Assembly (NCBI GenBank): GCA_964007475.1
Contig: OZ023273.1
Coordinates: 35,152,436 to 35,216,435, forward strand
DNA from: Hybos culiciformis
Taxonomy: Eukaryota; Arthropoda; Insecta; Diptera; Hybotidae
DNA length: 64,000 nucleotides
Reading direction: 5' to 3'
Numbering within the stretch: the stretch's first letter is position 1; every line of letters starts with the position of its first letter. Made by a program: the position numbers and the translations under genes. Below the pieces are notes generated by a model that had not been told where the DNA came from, made no database searches, and worked only from the letters and a program-made list of their open reading frames with translations. Shown in pieces: positions 47,174 through 59,720 of this stretch.

Positions 47174-48021
47174 TTAATATTTTTTAATAGTTTTCCTAAT
47201 AAGAGCTAGTCTTTGTTTATGCGCTTCAGTAACTGTAGCACGTTTATATAATCTTAATTCATCAGTTCCGAAACCTGGTATCCACATATTGTATTTACGT
47301 TCCAAATGTAATTGGATGTCTTTAACTTCAATTTTTGATACCTTACGATGTTTTGCAAATAAGCATGCTGCTTTTACTGTGTCCTCAACAAAATCATCAG
47401 CAATTTGTAATAAAATCTCTTCAACTTCTTCATCTAATTGCTCAGTGGGATCAACTTCACGCACCAGTTCTTGCAGACGAGGTTTCGTTAAAATCTAAAA
47501 ATAAATTTTATTATTATATTTTTTACATTAAATCCTATTACTTTCACTTAACATAAAATTTGAATATGTTATATTAAATTATAAAATATATATATTAGGT
47601 ATATCGATTTTATTTCTCTATTAATAAGTTATTATTTTGCGTTATGTTCTTTTTATTATACAAAGCAAAAGGAGACGATAAAACTGCTTTTTGGGGCATA
47701 ATAAATTTTGGAAGAAGACATGTATAATTTCAATTTTTTTCGTTTCATAATCATAACAATCATAAGTAGCTGTATACAAATAACAATTTAAAATAAAAGA
47801 GCTGAACTTACTGGTTGACCAAGATCGGATGGAGTAGATTTACTCGTTGATGAATTAGTTGTTCCAACAAGAGGAGCAAATGAGTTTACTGTCTGTCCGG
47901 TAGGTGTTGATGGACTATTTTGTGCTGATGGAGATGCTAATGCTGATTGCGAGTTTTCCGAGTCGCCTCCAGCTCCTGCCCCATTACTGATGGCTGATTG
48001 ATTTTGATAAGAATCAGACAT
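47174..48021 (-). CDS. Taf12: TFIID subunit 12 (histone-fold TAF)
   Basis: Minus-strand exons 47812-48021 and 47174-47494 join in phase 0 to 176 codons. The N-terminal 70 residues are Ser/Asn/Gln/Pro-rich and disordered. From residue 71 (ILTKPRLQELVREVDP) a histone fold follows: EVEEILLQIADDFVEDTV, AACLFAKHRKVSKIEVKDI, LHLERKYNMWIPGFG, and a conserved basic end HKQRLALIRKTI. This is the H2B-like partner of TAF4 in TFIID and of ADA1 in SAGA. The C-terminal half is highly conserved in animals. One 317-bp intron. Confidence 0.96.
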
Positions 48022-48458
48022 ATTTTGCTGTTATTTTTTTTGGAAAATTACAACAAAATATTTTTTCTTATACTAAACGAAGTTTTAATTATACAAATAT
48101 TTTTTTGGGAATTGTGAATAGAATTTAATTAATTATTTATTAAAAATTGCAAGAAAATTTTTCTTTATTTGTTTGTCAATGTCAATTCAGTTGAAATTGG
48201 ATCGGAATTGGTGAAAATGAAACTTGAACTGTCACTGTCAGTAAGCTAAGACGTGTGTTGAAGCGATTACAAGGTCAGTGAAAAAAAAGCTTTATTTCAT
48301 GGACCATCGTGAACATCCATAATTATATATATACTGCATAATGCCAAGGCGTACATGGCTCCAATCAACACATATTTATGATATTTCGTTTTCCAGTCCT
48401 TTACACATAGTTTTTGATGAACACTTTTTTATATTTTTTATAGCAAATTCTCTATTTA
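48022..48458. promoter_or_regulatory. TAF12 upstream region
   Basis: Contains the TAF12 5' UTR and promoter by position. No motif was assigned. Confidence 0.35.
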
Positions 48459-49915
48459 TAGTACGTTCAGTAAGTACAGATTGTCCTTAGCTAGTGACAA
48501 AATCCTACGTTGCAGACAATCTGAAGTTTGTGAAAGACAAAATCTGACAGCTAAAGCCCTTAAATACAGACAATTTCTACAAAAAATCGTTCAGTAATGC
48601 AATCCTACCTCAAAACTTCTGCAAAGGGAAATTTTATAATTTCCCATAATAGTCTGTATTCTGGGAGTACTTTTTAGTTGACCCACCTGAGCTAAGGACA
48701 ATGAATATTTTGATTAAAAACAAATAAAAAAAAATTAATTTTAACAAAATTTTATGTTTTCCTAAATAAAATTTGAAATTTTATATTTTTATTTAAATAA
48801 AATATAAAATTTTAAATAAACATATAAAATTTTTAATAAAAATATAAAATTTTTAATTTTATTTACCTACATATTTTATCAAATTTAGTTCAACCCATAT
48901 ACTTTAAAAAGGTTTATACCGAGTTCTTGTTTACATTTTACTACATAGCTATTTTGCTTCCTTTATGATGATTTTTTTTCAATCTATTGTGCAAATTAAA
49001 TAAAAATTTTCGATATCTTCATAATTTTCGAGATATCAAACATTTTAACTTTTAAATAAAAATTCGCTACAACAAGAAAAAATTAAGAAACTTCGTAAAG
49101 AAGACATAATGTTAATAAGACATCAGGTGCTTGTGCTTTTAATATTTGTTCACCAATGGCATGACACTAGTTTCAGAAATAGAAATACTTTTTCATCGGT
49201 GAATCACTAGTGAATTGGAAGTAATAATTCATGTTGAAGTAAGACAAGATCTTATTTAAAAAGTACTCTCTATTAAAGAACTTGCAAGCGATATTCAGCA
49301 TGATTCAATACAGAGTAGGAAACAGAAATATATGTAAAAATAAATGTTGGAGTGTAACAAAGTAACCAATAACCTGTATACTTCGTTGTATAATACAATA
49401 TAAATATTTTATATTTATCATCCTAGTAACATTTTATATTTCATTCATTCGATCTAGAACCTTCAAACTAAATAAATTGATTATTTTATAAAAGATAAAA
49501 TATAGTTGATTTATTAATAAGATATTAAAGAGGCAACATTAAAAAACACATTCACTCAATTTTTGTTCATGCATTTTACTAAACAATTTGAATTAATTTT
49601 TATTTTTCATAAATTGTATGTGTTAGCTTAAAAACATTTAAAAAAATGCAGAATTTTTGAAATTTCATTAAATTTGTATTTGCTTGAATAAAATATAAAC
49701 ATATTATTAATAAATGTTACAAATTATTCTTCAAGATCTGAAATACAACAAATGACACATTTTAATATGCCCATATAAATTTTTTTAATGTATATGATTT
49801 TAAAGTGAAATGTCACAGCTGTCCTTATCGTAGGGGTTTGCAGAAGTTATTTGCAGGATTTTGCAGAAAAGGGAATTCCTTAGCTACGGACAATCTGTAC
49901 TTACTGAACGTACTA
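48459..49915. mobile_element. PIF/Harbinger-like non-autonomous element, copy 2
   Basis: Same ends as 24726-27896 (TAGTACGTTCAGTAAGTACA), flanked by TTA at 48456-48458 and 49916-49918. It lacks the three insertions of copy 1 but carries its own 194-bp insertion at 49345. No transposase. Confidence 0.9.
49345..49538. mobile_element. Probable solo LTR, 194 bp
   Basis: Begins TGTTGGAGTGTAACAAAG and ends AGGCAACA (TG...CA with short inverted ends). Flanks are ATAAA (49340-49344) and TTAAA (49539-49543), a 5-bp duplication with one mismatch. Copy 1 of the host element reads AAAAATAAAAAACAC with no insertion. It contains AATAAA-like signals. No internal retroelement remains. Confidence 0.72.
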
Positions 49916-50057
49916 TTAAACTGAACTCTAAGGCTTGAAGGCTATATGAGATAAAACTATAATTAAATTTGTCATTCAAAAATTATTTTGTCTTGATTAA
50001 AAATAGTTTTCGTAGGTTTGTTGTACTGTATAATATAAATTTTAATTTGTTCCTTTC

Positions 50058-50616
50058 GAGCAGAGGCCGAAATCGATGACTTTTACCGACCACTCACTGC
50101 TAAAAGAAAATTACCAACGAACGCGACTGGAGCGACTCAAATCGGCTCCGTCTAAAAAAAATGTATAATGCTGAAAACACAATTGGGGCGACGACGACGG
50201 CGACAGCGATTTTTCATATAAAAAAATCGCCTCAATTGTTTCATTCTCATACAAATATATGGTTTTTGACAGTCGCTATCGCTGTCGCCGTCGCTGTCGC
50301 CGTCGCTGTCGCCCCAATTGTGTTTTCAGCATATTGCTGAAAACACAATTGGGGCGACGACGACGGCGACAGCGATTTTTCATATAAAAAAAATCGCCTC
50401 AATTGTTTCATTCTCATACAAATATATGGTTTTTGACAGTCGCTATCGCTGTCGCCGTCGTTGTCGCCCCAATTGTGTTTTCACCTTAAAAAAAATTTCA
50501 CAGCGGATTGCAGCTGATTTTTTGGATCGACGGCGACCAATTCATTTTTTGTCAATTTCTTCAACAACCGTTGTGTTTGACCGACTGAGGTCAGCGACTT
50601 CGCACTCTGCTTTCGA
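50058..50616. mobile_element. Foldback element F: outer diverged inverted repeat around two GC-rich hairpins
   Basis: Outer arms (about 50058-50100 and 50575-50616) match when inverted: GAGCAGAGGCCGAAATCGAT against AGCAGAGTGCGAAGTCGCTG. Inside are two tandem hairpins, 50170-50330 and 50336-50483, each starting GCTGAAAACACAATTGGGGC and ending in its inverse, with stems of GGCGACGACGACGGCGACAG-type trinucleotide-like repeats. Frames across it are repeat artefacts. Confidence 0.75.
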
Positions 50617-53600
50617 GTCGGATTGAAAATAATATTCATAAATGTGAGTCACTTTGTGTTTATTATATAAGTTTGTTTTATACAAACGACGTCCAATTAA
50701 ACCATAAATAAGAAAAAATGAGAAATTCACCTTACTGACGTCATAGTCATAATCATATTAGATTTTTGTTTATTATTGTTTGTTTGTTTGTAAACAAAAC
50801 ATATTAATAAATTTATTATAATTTTTAATTATTTAATAATTTGTGTATGTGTAATATTATTACTAAAGTGAAATAAGAAGAACATTATTAATTTTTTTTA
50901 TTCATAAATTCCCAAAATATTTGGAAATTAATTAATTGAATAAAAAAGGTCAGTGCTTTCTTACAAACTGTAAAGTGCCCTAGCAGGAAAGAACAGAAAA
51001 ATTACTAAATAAAATACATTTCTTCATTCTTCAATTCATTTAAACTTAAGAAATTATTTTTTGAAACAGTTATTTAAATTCGTTTAAATTTAGAAAAAAT
51101 GTAATTTTATCAAAGTTAATCATAAATTTTTTTTTCGTACAATTCAAGAAATAATTCTAAAATAATGCTAAGGTGAGTTATTCTTATGTATTTTTTTAAT
51201 TAAATTATAAAGTACCTATTCCTACTTCCACATTATAATGCTAGCTAATTATACATAAAGGTAGATAGGTAAGGAATATACCTAATTATTTTGCATCACC
51301 ATTTTGTACCTACCTAAATCTATCACATTTTTAATAAGGCACACAGCAAAACAAAAGACTTAAGTCGTAAACTTAACACACAACATTATAATACTCAGAT
51401 ATAAACGATTGAAACCCTTAATAAAATGAAAAAAAATTAACATTTATAAGTAAACATTTTTTTTTTCTTTTAGCTTTATTATTAATTATTTTTTTTTGAT
51501 ATTTTAATTTAAAGGTCTTATAGATTTCTATAAAACCACTCGAGCTAAATAAAAAAAAAATTTATAAGTTTTATAGAAATTCGATAAAATTCTGGTATCT
51601 AATAATTACTGAGAGAAAATATTCATAAAATGAAAAGAAATTCAGAAGTATCTTACCCGGAACCAAAATTCGGGACAATCAATCGAAGCTCTTAGATTAA
51701 TAAAAATTTTATTCATGTTGTTATTTAAAAGACACTTCGCAATTCTTATGATCTTCTAGAGCAGAGTTGTGCAAACATACTTTAGGAACCGTATCTCTTG
51801 ATGATGTAAATTTTTCTATTCGTATTGCCTTGTAATTAATCGTTATTCATCCATGTAGAGATATTAGGAAACTCGTCTAGGTATAGCTGCAATATAAGAG
51901 TTTAGTCACACTAGAATTATCATTCTCTTTAGCCCTACTTATAAGAAATATTATTAAAAAAAAAGTAATTTATTTAGGAAAAGACATTTTGGTTCTAGTT
52001 GATTTTGGTTTTAGAATTTTGCACTCCCGGATTATTTATATGCATATGTAAGTATTTATTTTTTTATTTACTTACTTCAAACATTTAAATTTAAATTAAC
52101 TTAAATTTAAGTAAGTTCTTAACTGGGCAAAATAACTAAGTGCATTTAATTTTATTCAAATAAAAATTTTCTTCCTTATTTATTATATTAAATACATACT
52201 TACTTACTTATTTTTGCTTTGTATTATTTTTTTATAATTTAATTTTGTTAGAATAATGTGTATTTTTGTACATATACTTTTGTACTTACATAGTTACATT
52301 ATATCCTATAACTATAAAGCTAGATTTGTACATATACTTTTGTACTTACATAGTTACATTATATCCTACAACTATATAAAGCTAGATTTGCTTAGATTTG
52401 CTTATGTGATAAAATTTCTTTGAAGTAGATCTTATAACACTTTTTCTTTTTTTAATAATTCAACAATAGCTTCTTTGAATTTAAAATCTGCCCACTTTAT
52501 TTTTGATTTAAATTTGTTTTTAATTTTGTGTTATGAGAAGTAGTCGAATTGTAATCAAATAAAAGTGACTGTCAAGTATGAAAAAATATATGGACCTCAA
52601 CGTTAATATGACTCAAAAGGACTTCACGGTACGTATCAAACACTTACTTTAGTTGAGGTGACAAAAAAAAATAGCTTTTATTTTAAAAATGTGGAACTAC
52701 ATGTTTAAGTGTATAGGTCGTACTTATATTTTCAGTTGTATAGGTACTTATATTTTCATAATTGATATAATAGTATTGAAGAAATAGGTATATTTTGAAA
52801 TAAATGAATTATCATGAAGATACAAATTACTATGAAGAAATTTGTTTTTCAATCCAATTACTATGAAGAAATATATTTTTCAAACAAAACGTTGAAAGAA
52901 TATATTTTCCGTACAAATTACAACCCTGAACAGAGTACTATCGAAATTTTATTTTTCATACAGAATAACCTAATAAAAATATATTTAAATTGTGCAATTT
53001 ACTCAGTTCTAATACTTTATAAAAATTTGAACAAATTATAACTATATCAGTTCATTCTAGTGTCTCATTGGTTAAGAATTTCTCTAATCGTTCTAAATCT
53101 TACCAGTACTCTTATATTATATAACTTGACGGATACTTTGTAGTTTCATGTTTCATAAAAGTTCTGTTATTGTTTTTAATAAGAATATATTACCTACCCG
53201 TACCGTATAGCTTTTAAACAATAATTTATTTATTTTTTCAAAATTAAAAAAAAAACTAAATAAATTTATTTAAAATTTGCTCACCAACTATTTAATGTTT
53301 TTGAATTTTTATGTTAAAATTATTCATTTTGTAGATTTCTCATTACAATTTTATCATTTTTAATAAATTCACAATCCTACAAAAGGAGCAGCGCCCAGAA
53401 GTCATCAACTTCTTGTAATTTTCTATACATAAGTTTTTAATATTAATATATAAACTGATTTTGTAGATTTATTTATTAAAATAACATACATTTAATATTA
53501 ATAAAACGTAGTAATTTGTCAAAAAAAAAATTCTTTTTCATTATTGTTAAAAGTATAATCGTATTGTATATTGCATACTTTTACACAAAATAAAAACGAT

Positions 53601-54822
53601 TCCAGATTATCCTTGTGGTGATGTAAGAATTTTGAAATATGCATTTTTAACTTTAGAACGGTCGATGCAATGGCGCCAACAGAAAAATTTTTTATATTTG
53701 AATAATTATTAAATATAAAAATATTTTAATTCCATTGTCATGTAAAGTTGTAAAGCATTAAAGAGCATTGGATAAATTTGGTACTGATTTATTTTTTACT
53801 TATATTAGAAATTAAACTTGTTATAATAACGCCATAATGTTTATGTAATTTTGTACAACAATTTTCGCTATTCTTACAAGCTTTATTGATCTTTTAATTA
53901 AGAATACAATTTCTTTTTGTAATTAGGTAGGTACTTTTAATTTGCTATTATTACCGATTAATACCATAAAAATATTCCGAACATAAAATTATTCGTAGCA
54001 TTGTACCTTTTTCGCACCTAAAAATATTTACGAAAAAAAAGTAAAAAAAGTTAAGATTTCTAGAAAAAATTTTACAATAGTTCCCTCAAAAGATTGAAAA
54101 TACTCAGTGCTTGAAATTTTATTTTTTACATAGATTTGCCTTATGTCTAGATATAATCTAGATTAGTGTATGTATATTTTTTAAATAATTTACCTGCTCA
54201 TTTAAATTATAATTCAAAAGCCTTAAAATTTTGCCCATTATCGAAAGTGTTTAATTTGATCGCGCATGATAATTTAAACATAACAAGTTGAAAATAAACC
54301 AAAATATAAATTTATATAAAATGTATCTATGTATATAAAAAATATACTTACTCTATGATTAAATAAATAATTTATAACGCGCTACAAAAAATATTTTCAT
54401 TCTGTAATGTTTTCAAATGCAATCAGTGCTTATCAAAATTTCAATTTTCTGTAAATACACAGTTGCAGTTATTTTAAGATTTTTCTACTTTTGGGAAAAA
54501 AATTTTATTATTTTTTTTTAACTTAAATTGGAAAATACTAAATAAAAATAATAACAGTAATGTAATTTTGATTGCCAACAATATTATTAGATTTAAATAT
54601 ATAATATAATATATAAATACATATATATTTTTAAGCTCTTGATCCCATAAATTAGGGTGTATTGAAGTTTTATTTTTAATGCATTTATTTTATTTACATT
54701 ATTAACTGAATTATTAATTTTTGACTTATAAATAGTAAATAGTTGCAATTAATAATATGTATTAGATAAATACTTCGATATAAATAGGTTCTTTTAGAAA
54801 AATATATCTTGATTGCATTATA
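50617..54822. other. Gene-free AT-rich interval
   Basis: About 4.2 kb with no recognisable coding sequence. Includes a 60-bp tandem duplication at 52265-52388 and a partial direct repeat TACTATGAAGAAAT at about 52830-52870. Confidence 0.55.
52265..52388. repeat. 60-bp tandem duplication
   Basis: Two copies of TTTGTACATATACTTTTGTA... ending AAAGCTAGATTTG with 2-3 differences. Confidence 0.88.
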
Positions 54823-54830
54823 TGTGCAAT

Positions 54831-55464
54831 TAGCGTTGCCAGGTTTTAAAAACTCAAAAGGAGGACATGATGGAGAAAAAAAATTTTGAAACCCACACCT
54901 ATACGTTGTTTTCCTAAAAGTAATTTTTTTAGCAAAAAATTACTTAAACTCTGACTGGAAACGGCAACTGTAATAGATGATTGTTGTCCTTTTGTAGTTT
55001 CATGTAATTTCAAAGCAGAATATCCTTCATATTCAATCGAAAATTCTTATCGGCGAAGAGTGCAATATGCTTTACCTTTACTACGAGTGTGCTTTTCGCA
55101 GCCATGAATATTCATTAAAACTGCATAGTCTTTTTGGTTTTTGTTTTATAAGTGTCAAACAATTATTATCGACTGGATTTTTATTTCGTAAATTGAAAGT
55201 AAAAATTTATGGGTTGCAATTAAATTTAAAAAACAAAAACCTAAATTTAAAATGTTCAATGTCCAGTGTCAAGTCAAAATTATTAGTATTTCCGTATGAA
55301 AAACCGTTGATCAGCTGCAAGCTGCAGGTTTACTACGATAATTTTTTGGAATATTTTTTTGTAAACTTCAATATGGAGGACATATAAGCCTTTTTGGAGG
55401 ACGGATATTTTAGGTAGTAAATGGAGGACTGTCCTCCATAAAAGAAGAACGCCTGGCAACGCTA
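54831..55464. mobile_element. hAT-like non-autonomous element 1
   Basis: Ends TAGCGTTGCCAGG and CCTGGCAACGCTA; flanked by TGTGCAAT at 54823-54830 and 55465-55472, an 8-bp duplication typical of hAT. GGAGGACA motifs recur just inside both ends. No transposase. Confidence 0.92.
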
Positions 55465-55493
55465 TGTGCAATACATTTATATAACGTTAGTGG

Positions 55494-56137
55494 CAGTGGC
55501 GGCCCGTGGACGTTTTGAAAGAGGGTGCTGCAAAAAATAACAACCTCTTTTTTTTTAATTATAAATGTTTTATGATATATACCTACTCATATATCAGTTT
55601 TGAAAATTCAAAAGCAAACATCCCACCTATATCCCATATAAAAACTGTGCTGCTTCTGAAGCAGTGCATTTTTCTTTACTTTCAAAATATCCCAAAACAA
55701 ACAAAAAAAATTCCCACATAGCTATTTGTTTTTAAATTTTTAAGAAAGTATACAGCCGCACTGCTTCTGTGGCAGTGCATTTTTCCTTACATTCAAGTCA
55801 TGACAAAAAACTTAACAGCAATAAAAATGTATTAAATTGTTCATGAAAAAAAAATTCCCTGCACTGTGAAATTCGCAGTTCCAAAAAATCTGTTAAAAAA
55901 ATGTCCGCAGCTATTTTTGAAAAGTACTTTCTGTATTTTCTATATTTGATTTTCTGTAAGCCTGAAAGTAGGCTACTCTTGTTTATAAAATGTTACAGCA
56001 ATTGTTATATTTCATTTAAAAATAATTTTAAAGTAAGAAAAATTCACAGCTAACAAAAAATTTATTTATGAGTTCAATTTTTAGAAATTTCTTGAGGGTT
56101 CTGCAGTGTCGCAGCACCTATGTACGAGCCGCCGCTG
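55494..56137. mobile_element. hAT-like non-autonomous element 2
   Basis: Ends CAGTGGCGGCCCGTGGACG and CGAGCCGCCGCTG; flanked by GTTAGTGG at 55486-55493 and 56138-56145, an 8-bp duplication. Contains internal GCTGCTTCTGAAGCAGTGCA-like repeats. No transposase. Confidence 0.92.
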
Positions 56138-56145
56138 GTTAGTGG

Positions 56146-59100
56146 TATCATAAGCGGTATGAAAAACTTATTATAATTCACTTTGTACGCACACACATGT
56201 GTCTTAAATTTTGTGCCGAAAAATAAGTATCTTTTTATTAAAAAAAAGACTGATGTGAGGGCTAACATCGAATATCGACTTGATCGCATGGTTAGAGAAG
56301 ACTTGTGCTGCATGTTCACATTTTTTAAACTCAATTAAATTGAACTAGAGTAAAGAGCCAGAGTAATATGCATATTATCAATTATTATTTTTTATTATAA
56401 CTAACCATTTAATGCAGGAAAATGCATTATATGCATTCACTCTAAAATTCAAATCAGGTCAAAAACTTTTTAGCTTTCTTTTGGTGGTGTAACTGACTAC
56501 TGGGTTTTATTTTGCCATTTAGATGATTTTGCGTTGATACCACTGTGTTATTCACATGATTTGCTTTTCAAAACAAACATTTTTTTTCTTAATTTGCATT
56601 TTTGAAGTGCTCTATGGTTTTTTATTTTATGTTATATAAATATACATAAATATTTATAAGTTTAGCCTTAAAATATAAAGCAAAATAATATAGTGAAATA
56701 TTGTTGAAAAAAAAAATAAACTAAAAAATTACAGTAGCAATGCGCAATGAAATATTAGAAAATTGTATAAAATTAGATATTTAAAAGATTATAGGTTTTG
56801 ATGGGGCTACCGCTGCTAAGCTTTAAAGTGTTTAATATTATTACATTTTTATGGCTTTATTAAATTGATTTCAGTATTTAAAAATTCAATATTTTATATT
56901 CATAATATTGGTAATAGATACGTATTTTTTGTTATTGTCAAAATAATAACAAAAATATTACATCAGATATCGCTTAATTGTTATAATTAAAAAAAATAAT
57001 AAATTTTCAAGATACAAACGAAGTTATTCACCTTAAGTTGGCCAAATTAAAATTTACTCATCTGAAGTGTTGTTTCCTTTTAACCTAGTTTGAAAACATC
57101 AAATCATTTTACTACTTTGTGGGAGTGTCAGTTGTTAAATTGTCATACAAGTTGAGTGTTGTAATGTTAAAAGGCTTTTAGATAATATAATATTAAACGG
57201 CAAGTTTATTAATTTAGTCTGTAGTGGAGTTTCAATAGGTTGGAAGACCATTTGAATAAAAATTCAACATTTCTAAATCATTCTTAATACAAAATTAATA
57301 GGGAGGATACTTTGTGGAAAAAAGAAATTAAAAATTTTTATATTCACTTAAAATAAAGTTAACATTTTTTCCTAAAAATAGTTATTATTAATGGATCCTG
57401 GTGAAGGTTGTTTCTCCCTATAGACTAGTTTTTATTAAATACAATTTTTTTAAATTCCCTTTAAGTATAGATTGTTTGAAATGCTTTTAAAATCATCTTA
57501 CACGAAATTTTCGATTTCTAAGATATGTATATTGAAAGTATACGAATTCTAGAGATCTCTTGACTTGTGATAGTTGGCGTACTACGTACTAGGTATATGA
57601 ACATATATTTTATCATGTATTATTAAAAATTTGTTCTAAATATATAAATTTTATGTCATGTTTGAATTTAATTTTAAGTACTTATACTGTATTATTGTTT
57701 TATTTTGACCTTTGGGCCAAATTTCAGTCATTAATGTATATATAAAAATAAATAAGCAATATTATCCATTGTACGTTTTAAATAAAAAATGAGTGATTAT
57801 TTGAATTGCTACTGGAATTTTTTCTTCAACTTATTATTTCGGTTTATTTTGCGGCACGCTGCGGTTTATAACAATTTTTTTAATTTGTTCAATTGGTCAA
57901 TAGATATTTTTTTGAAATTTACTAAAAACGTGTTATTGGTAATCATTTTTAAAATTATATAAATTATGTATAAAAGAAATTTAATTTTTTGAATATCAGT
58001 GATAAGCACCAATATTTAATTTCTAAAAAATTTATTAAAATCATTTTTACTTAGATCGAGAATATTGAAGTTATTATTGCAAAGGCTTCTTCTTCTAACT
58101 TAAGCATAAAACGTTATTATTTTCAGTCAAAAATCCATCGACATTTCTATACTGCAGTAGATGCAGCCGACAACATGAGTAATTTATTTAATACTAATCT
58201 GTTGGAGAAAAGTATAAATGGAGGTATAGGTGATTTAACAGATATTCTAATTTTGTTATTTATCGCAAATGGATATCAATGTACATTAAGGAAAAATATC
58301 AGTTTATGAAAATATAAAATAATACACGTGGTTTCATTCAAACGGTACATAGTGGGAGCCGGTGCGTGTGAAAATTTCTTGAATGAAATTATTATATCGC
58401 GATTTTTTTTTGATTAATTCTTAGCATTGCTTGTTGCGGTTTTGTGGGTGTTTTATTGAATTAAATTTCACTATCATGTTATTTAGTTGGAGTAGTAAAT
58501 AGTGAACTAATCAAGAAAAATAAATTACTTATTTTTATTAATACATAATATTGTTTTAAGAAAATTAAATAGTTCATCATCCTTTTGAAGCAATCCGAGT
58601 AACAATTAATGATTATATGTTTTTTTTCTAAATGATATTCAAACAATATACATTCATTTATGGTATTATGCTCATAATTCATAAATCATATTTTTGAACG
58701 AACTTGTTAAGTATATTATATGTTTAGAGGTTATTTTTCATTTTTCACTAATTTTCATCAGAATCGATTCAAAAGTTTAAAAAAATTTTTAAATATTATA
58801 ATTTTTTTATAAAAATAATTTCGACTCATCGTCGATTGAGAGCTTATAACTCTGAAATCGTTCAAATAGTTTAATAGTTATAATAAGTGCGCAAAAAACA
58901 GACTGATGAACGGACGGACGATCAGACGGACATACATAAAGTAAAATTAATAGTTCGTTTTTTAAATTTTTGTTGGAAAATGGACTAAATCTAACTGTTA
59001 GAATATTTATTTTACATATTAATTGAAATGTTGTCAACACGTTTTCATTTTACATTAACTTACATTAATTTACAATATATTTATACGTAAGTATAATGAT

Positions 59101-59720
59101 AGTAGTACACATAAAATGAAACCATTTCATTGAATCTTATTAATATACAAAATTGTTAAATTGTGTTATTGTATTATTGACCTTAGAATGGAATATCTAC
59201 ATTTTTCCATTTTTCTGAACTAAGTATAACTTAAAAAATATAACTATTATCGTAACTCTTAAATTACAGGGTATTAGTTAGCTAGCCTATTTTTTTCATT
59301 CTGAATTATTATATAATTTGTACAAAAATTAGGTACCTTGTCTGCTACTGAAATCGATAACAACTTAATTTTATTCCAAAAGAATAAATAATAAAATTGT
59401 ATTCTTTTTTTCTTTGAAAGTTTCAGGTGTTTTTTATTTGTTCATTATTTTTCAAAATTGATTATAAGATAAAGAATTTGCATAACTGTTGAAAAACAGT
59501 TGCTAAACTATACCAACAAAATAGCTAACTTGAAACCTTGATCTAAGCATTGAATTTAAGTCTAATTTTTTTTTATTTTGACAATTAAAAATAAATGAAA
59601 ATAAACTATCCTTTTTGTATTAAATTTATAAAATCAAAAACATGAATAAAATTTATTATTAATTAAGTAAATGCTACGTTTCACAATAGCTTAATTTTGT
59701 TTTTATACATTTTTATTCAG
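56146..59720. other. Gene-poor interval
   Basis: About 3.6 kb, AT-rich. Holds one weak candidate exon at 58175-58223 and a GACGGACGATCAGACGGAC motif at about 58913, a common type of insect transposon debris. Nothing else recognised. Confidence 0.5.
58175..58223 (+). CDS. Weak candidate first coding exon
   Basis: After a good acceptor (TTATTTTCAG at 58117-58126) an ATG opens MSNLFNTNLLEKSING and reaches a GTATAG donor at 58224. Slightly less AT-rich than its surroundings. No downstream exon was identified, so this may be chance. Confidence 0.2.

Noticed and set aside
52814..53041. A 75-aa frame with Lys/Tyr-rich repeats
   Set aside because: Arises from a short local direct repeat in AT-rich DNA; no splice or homology support.
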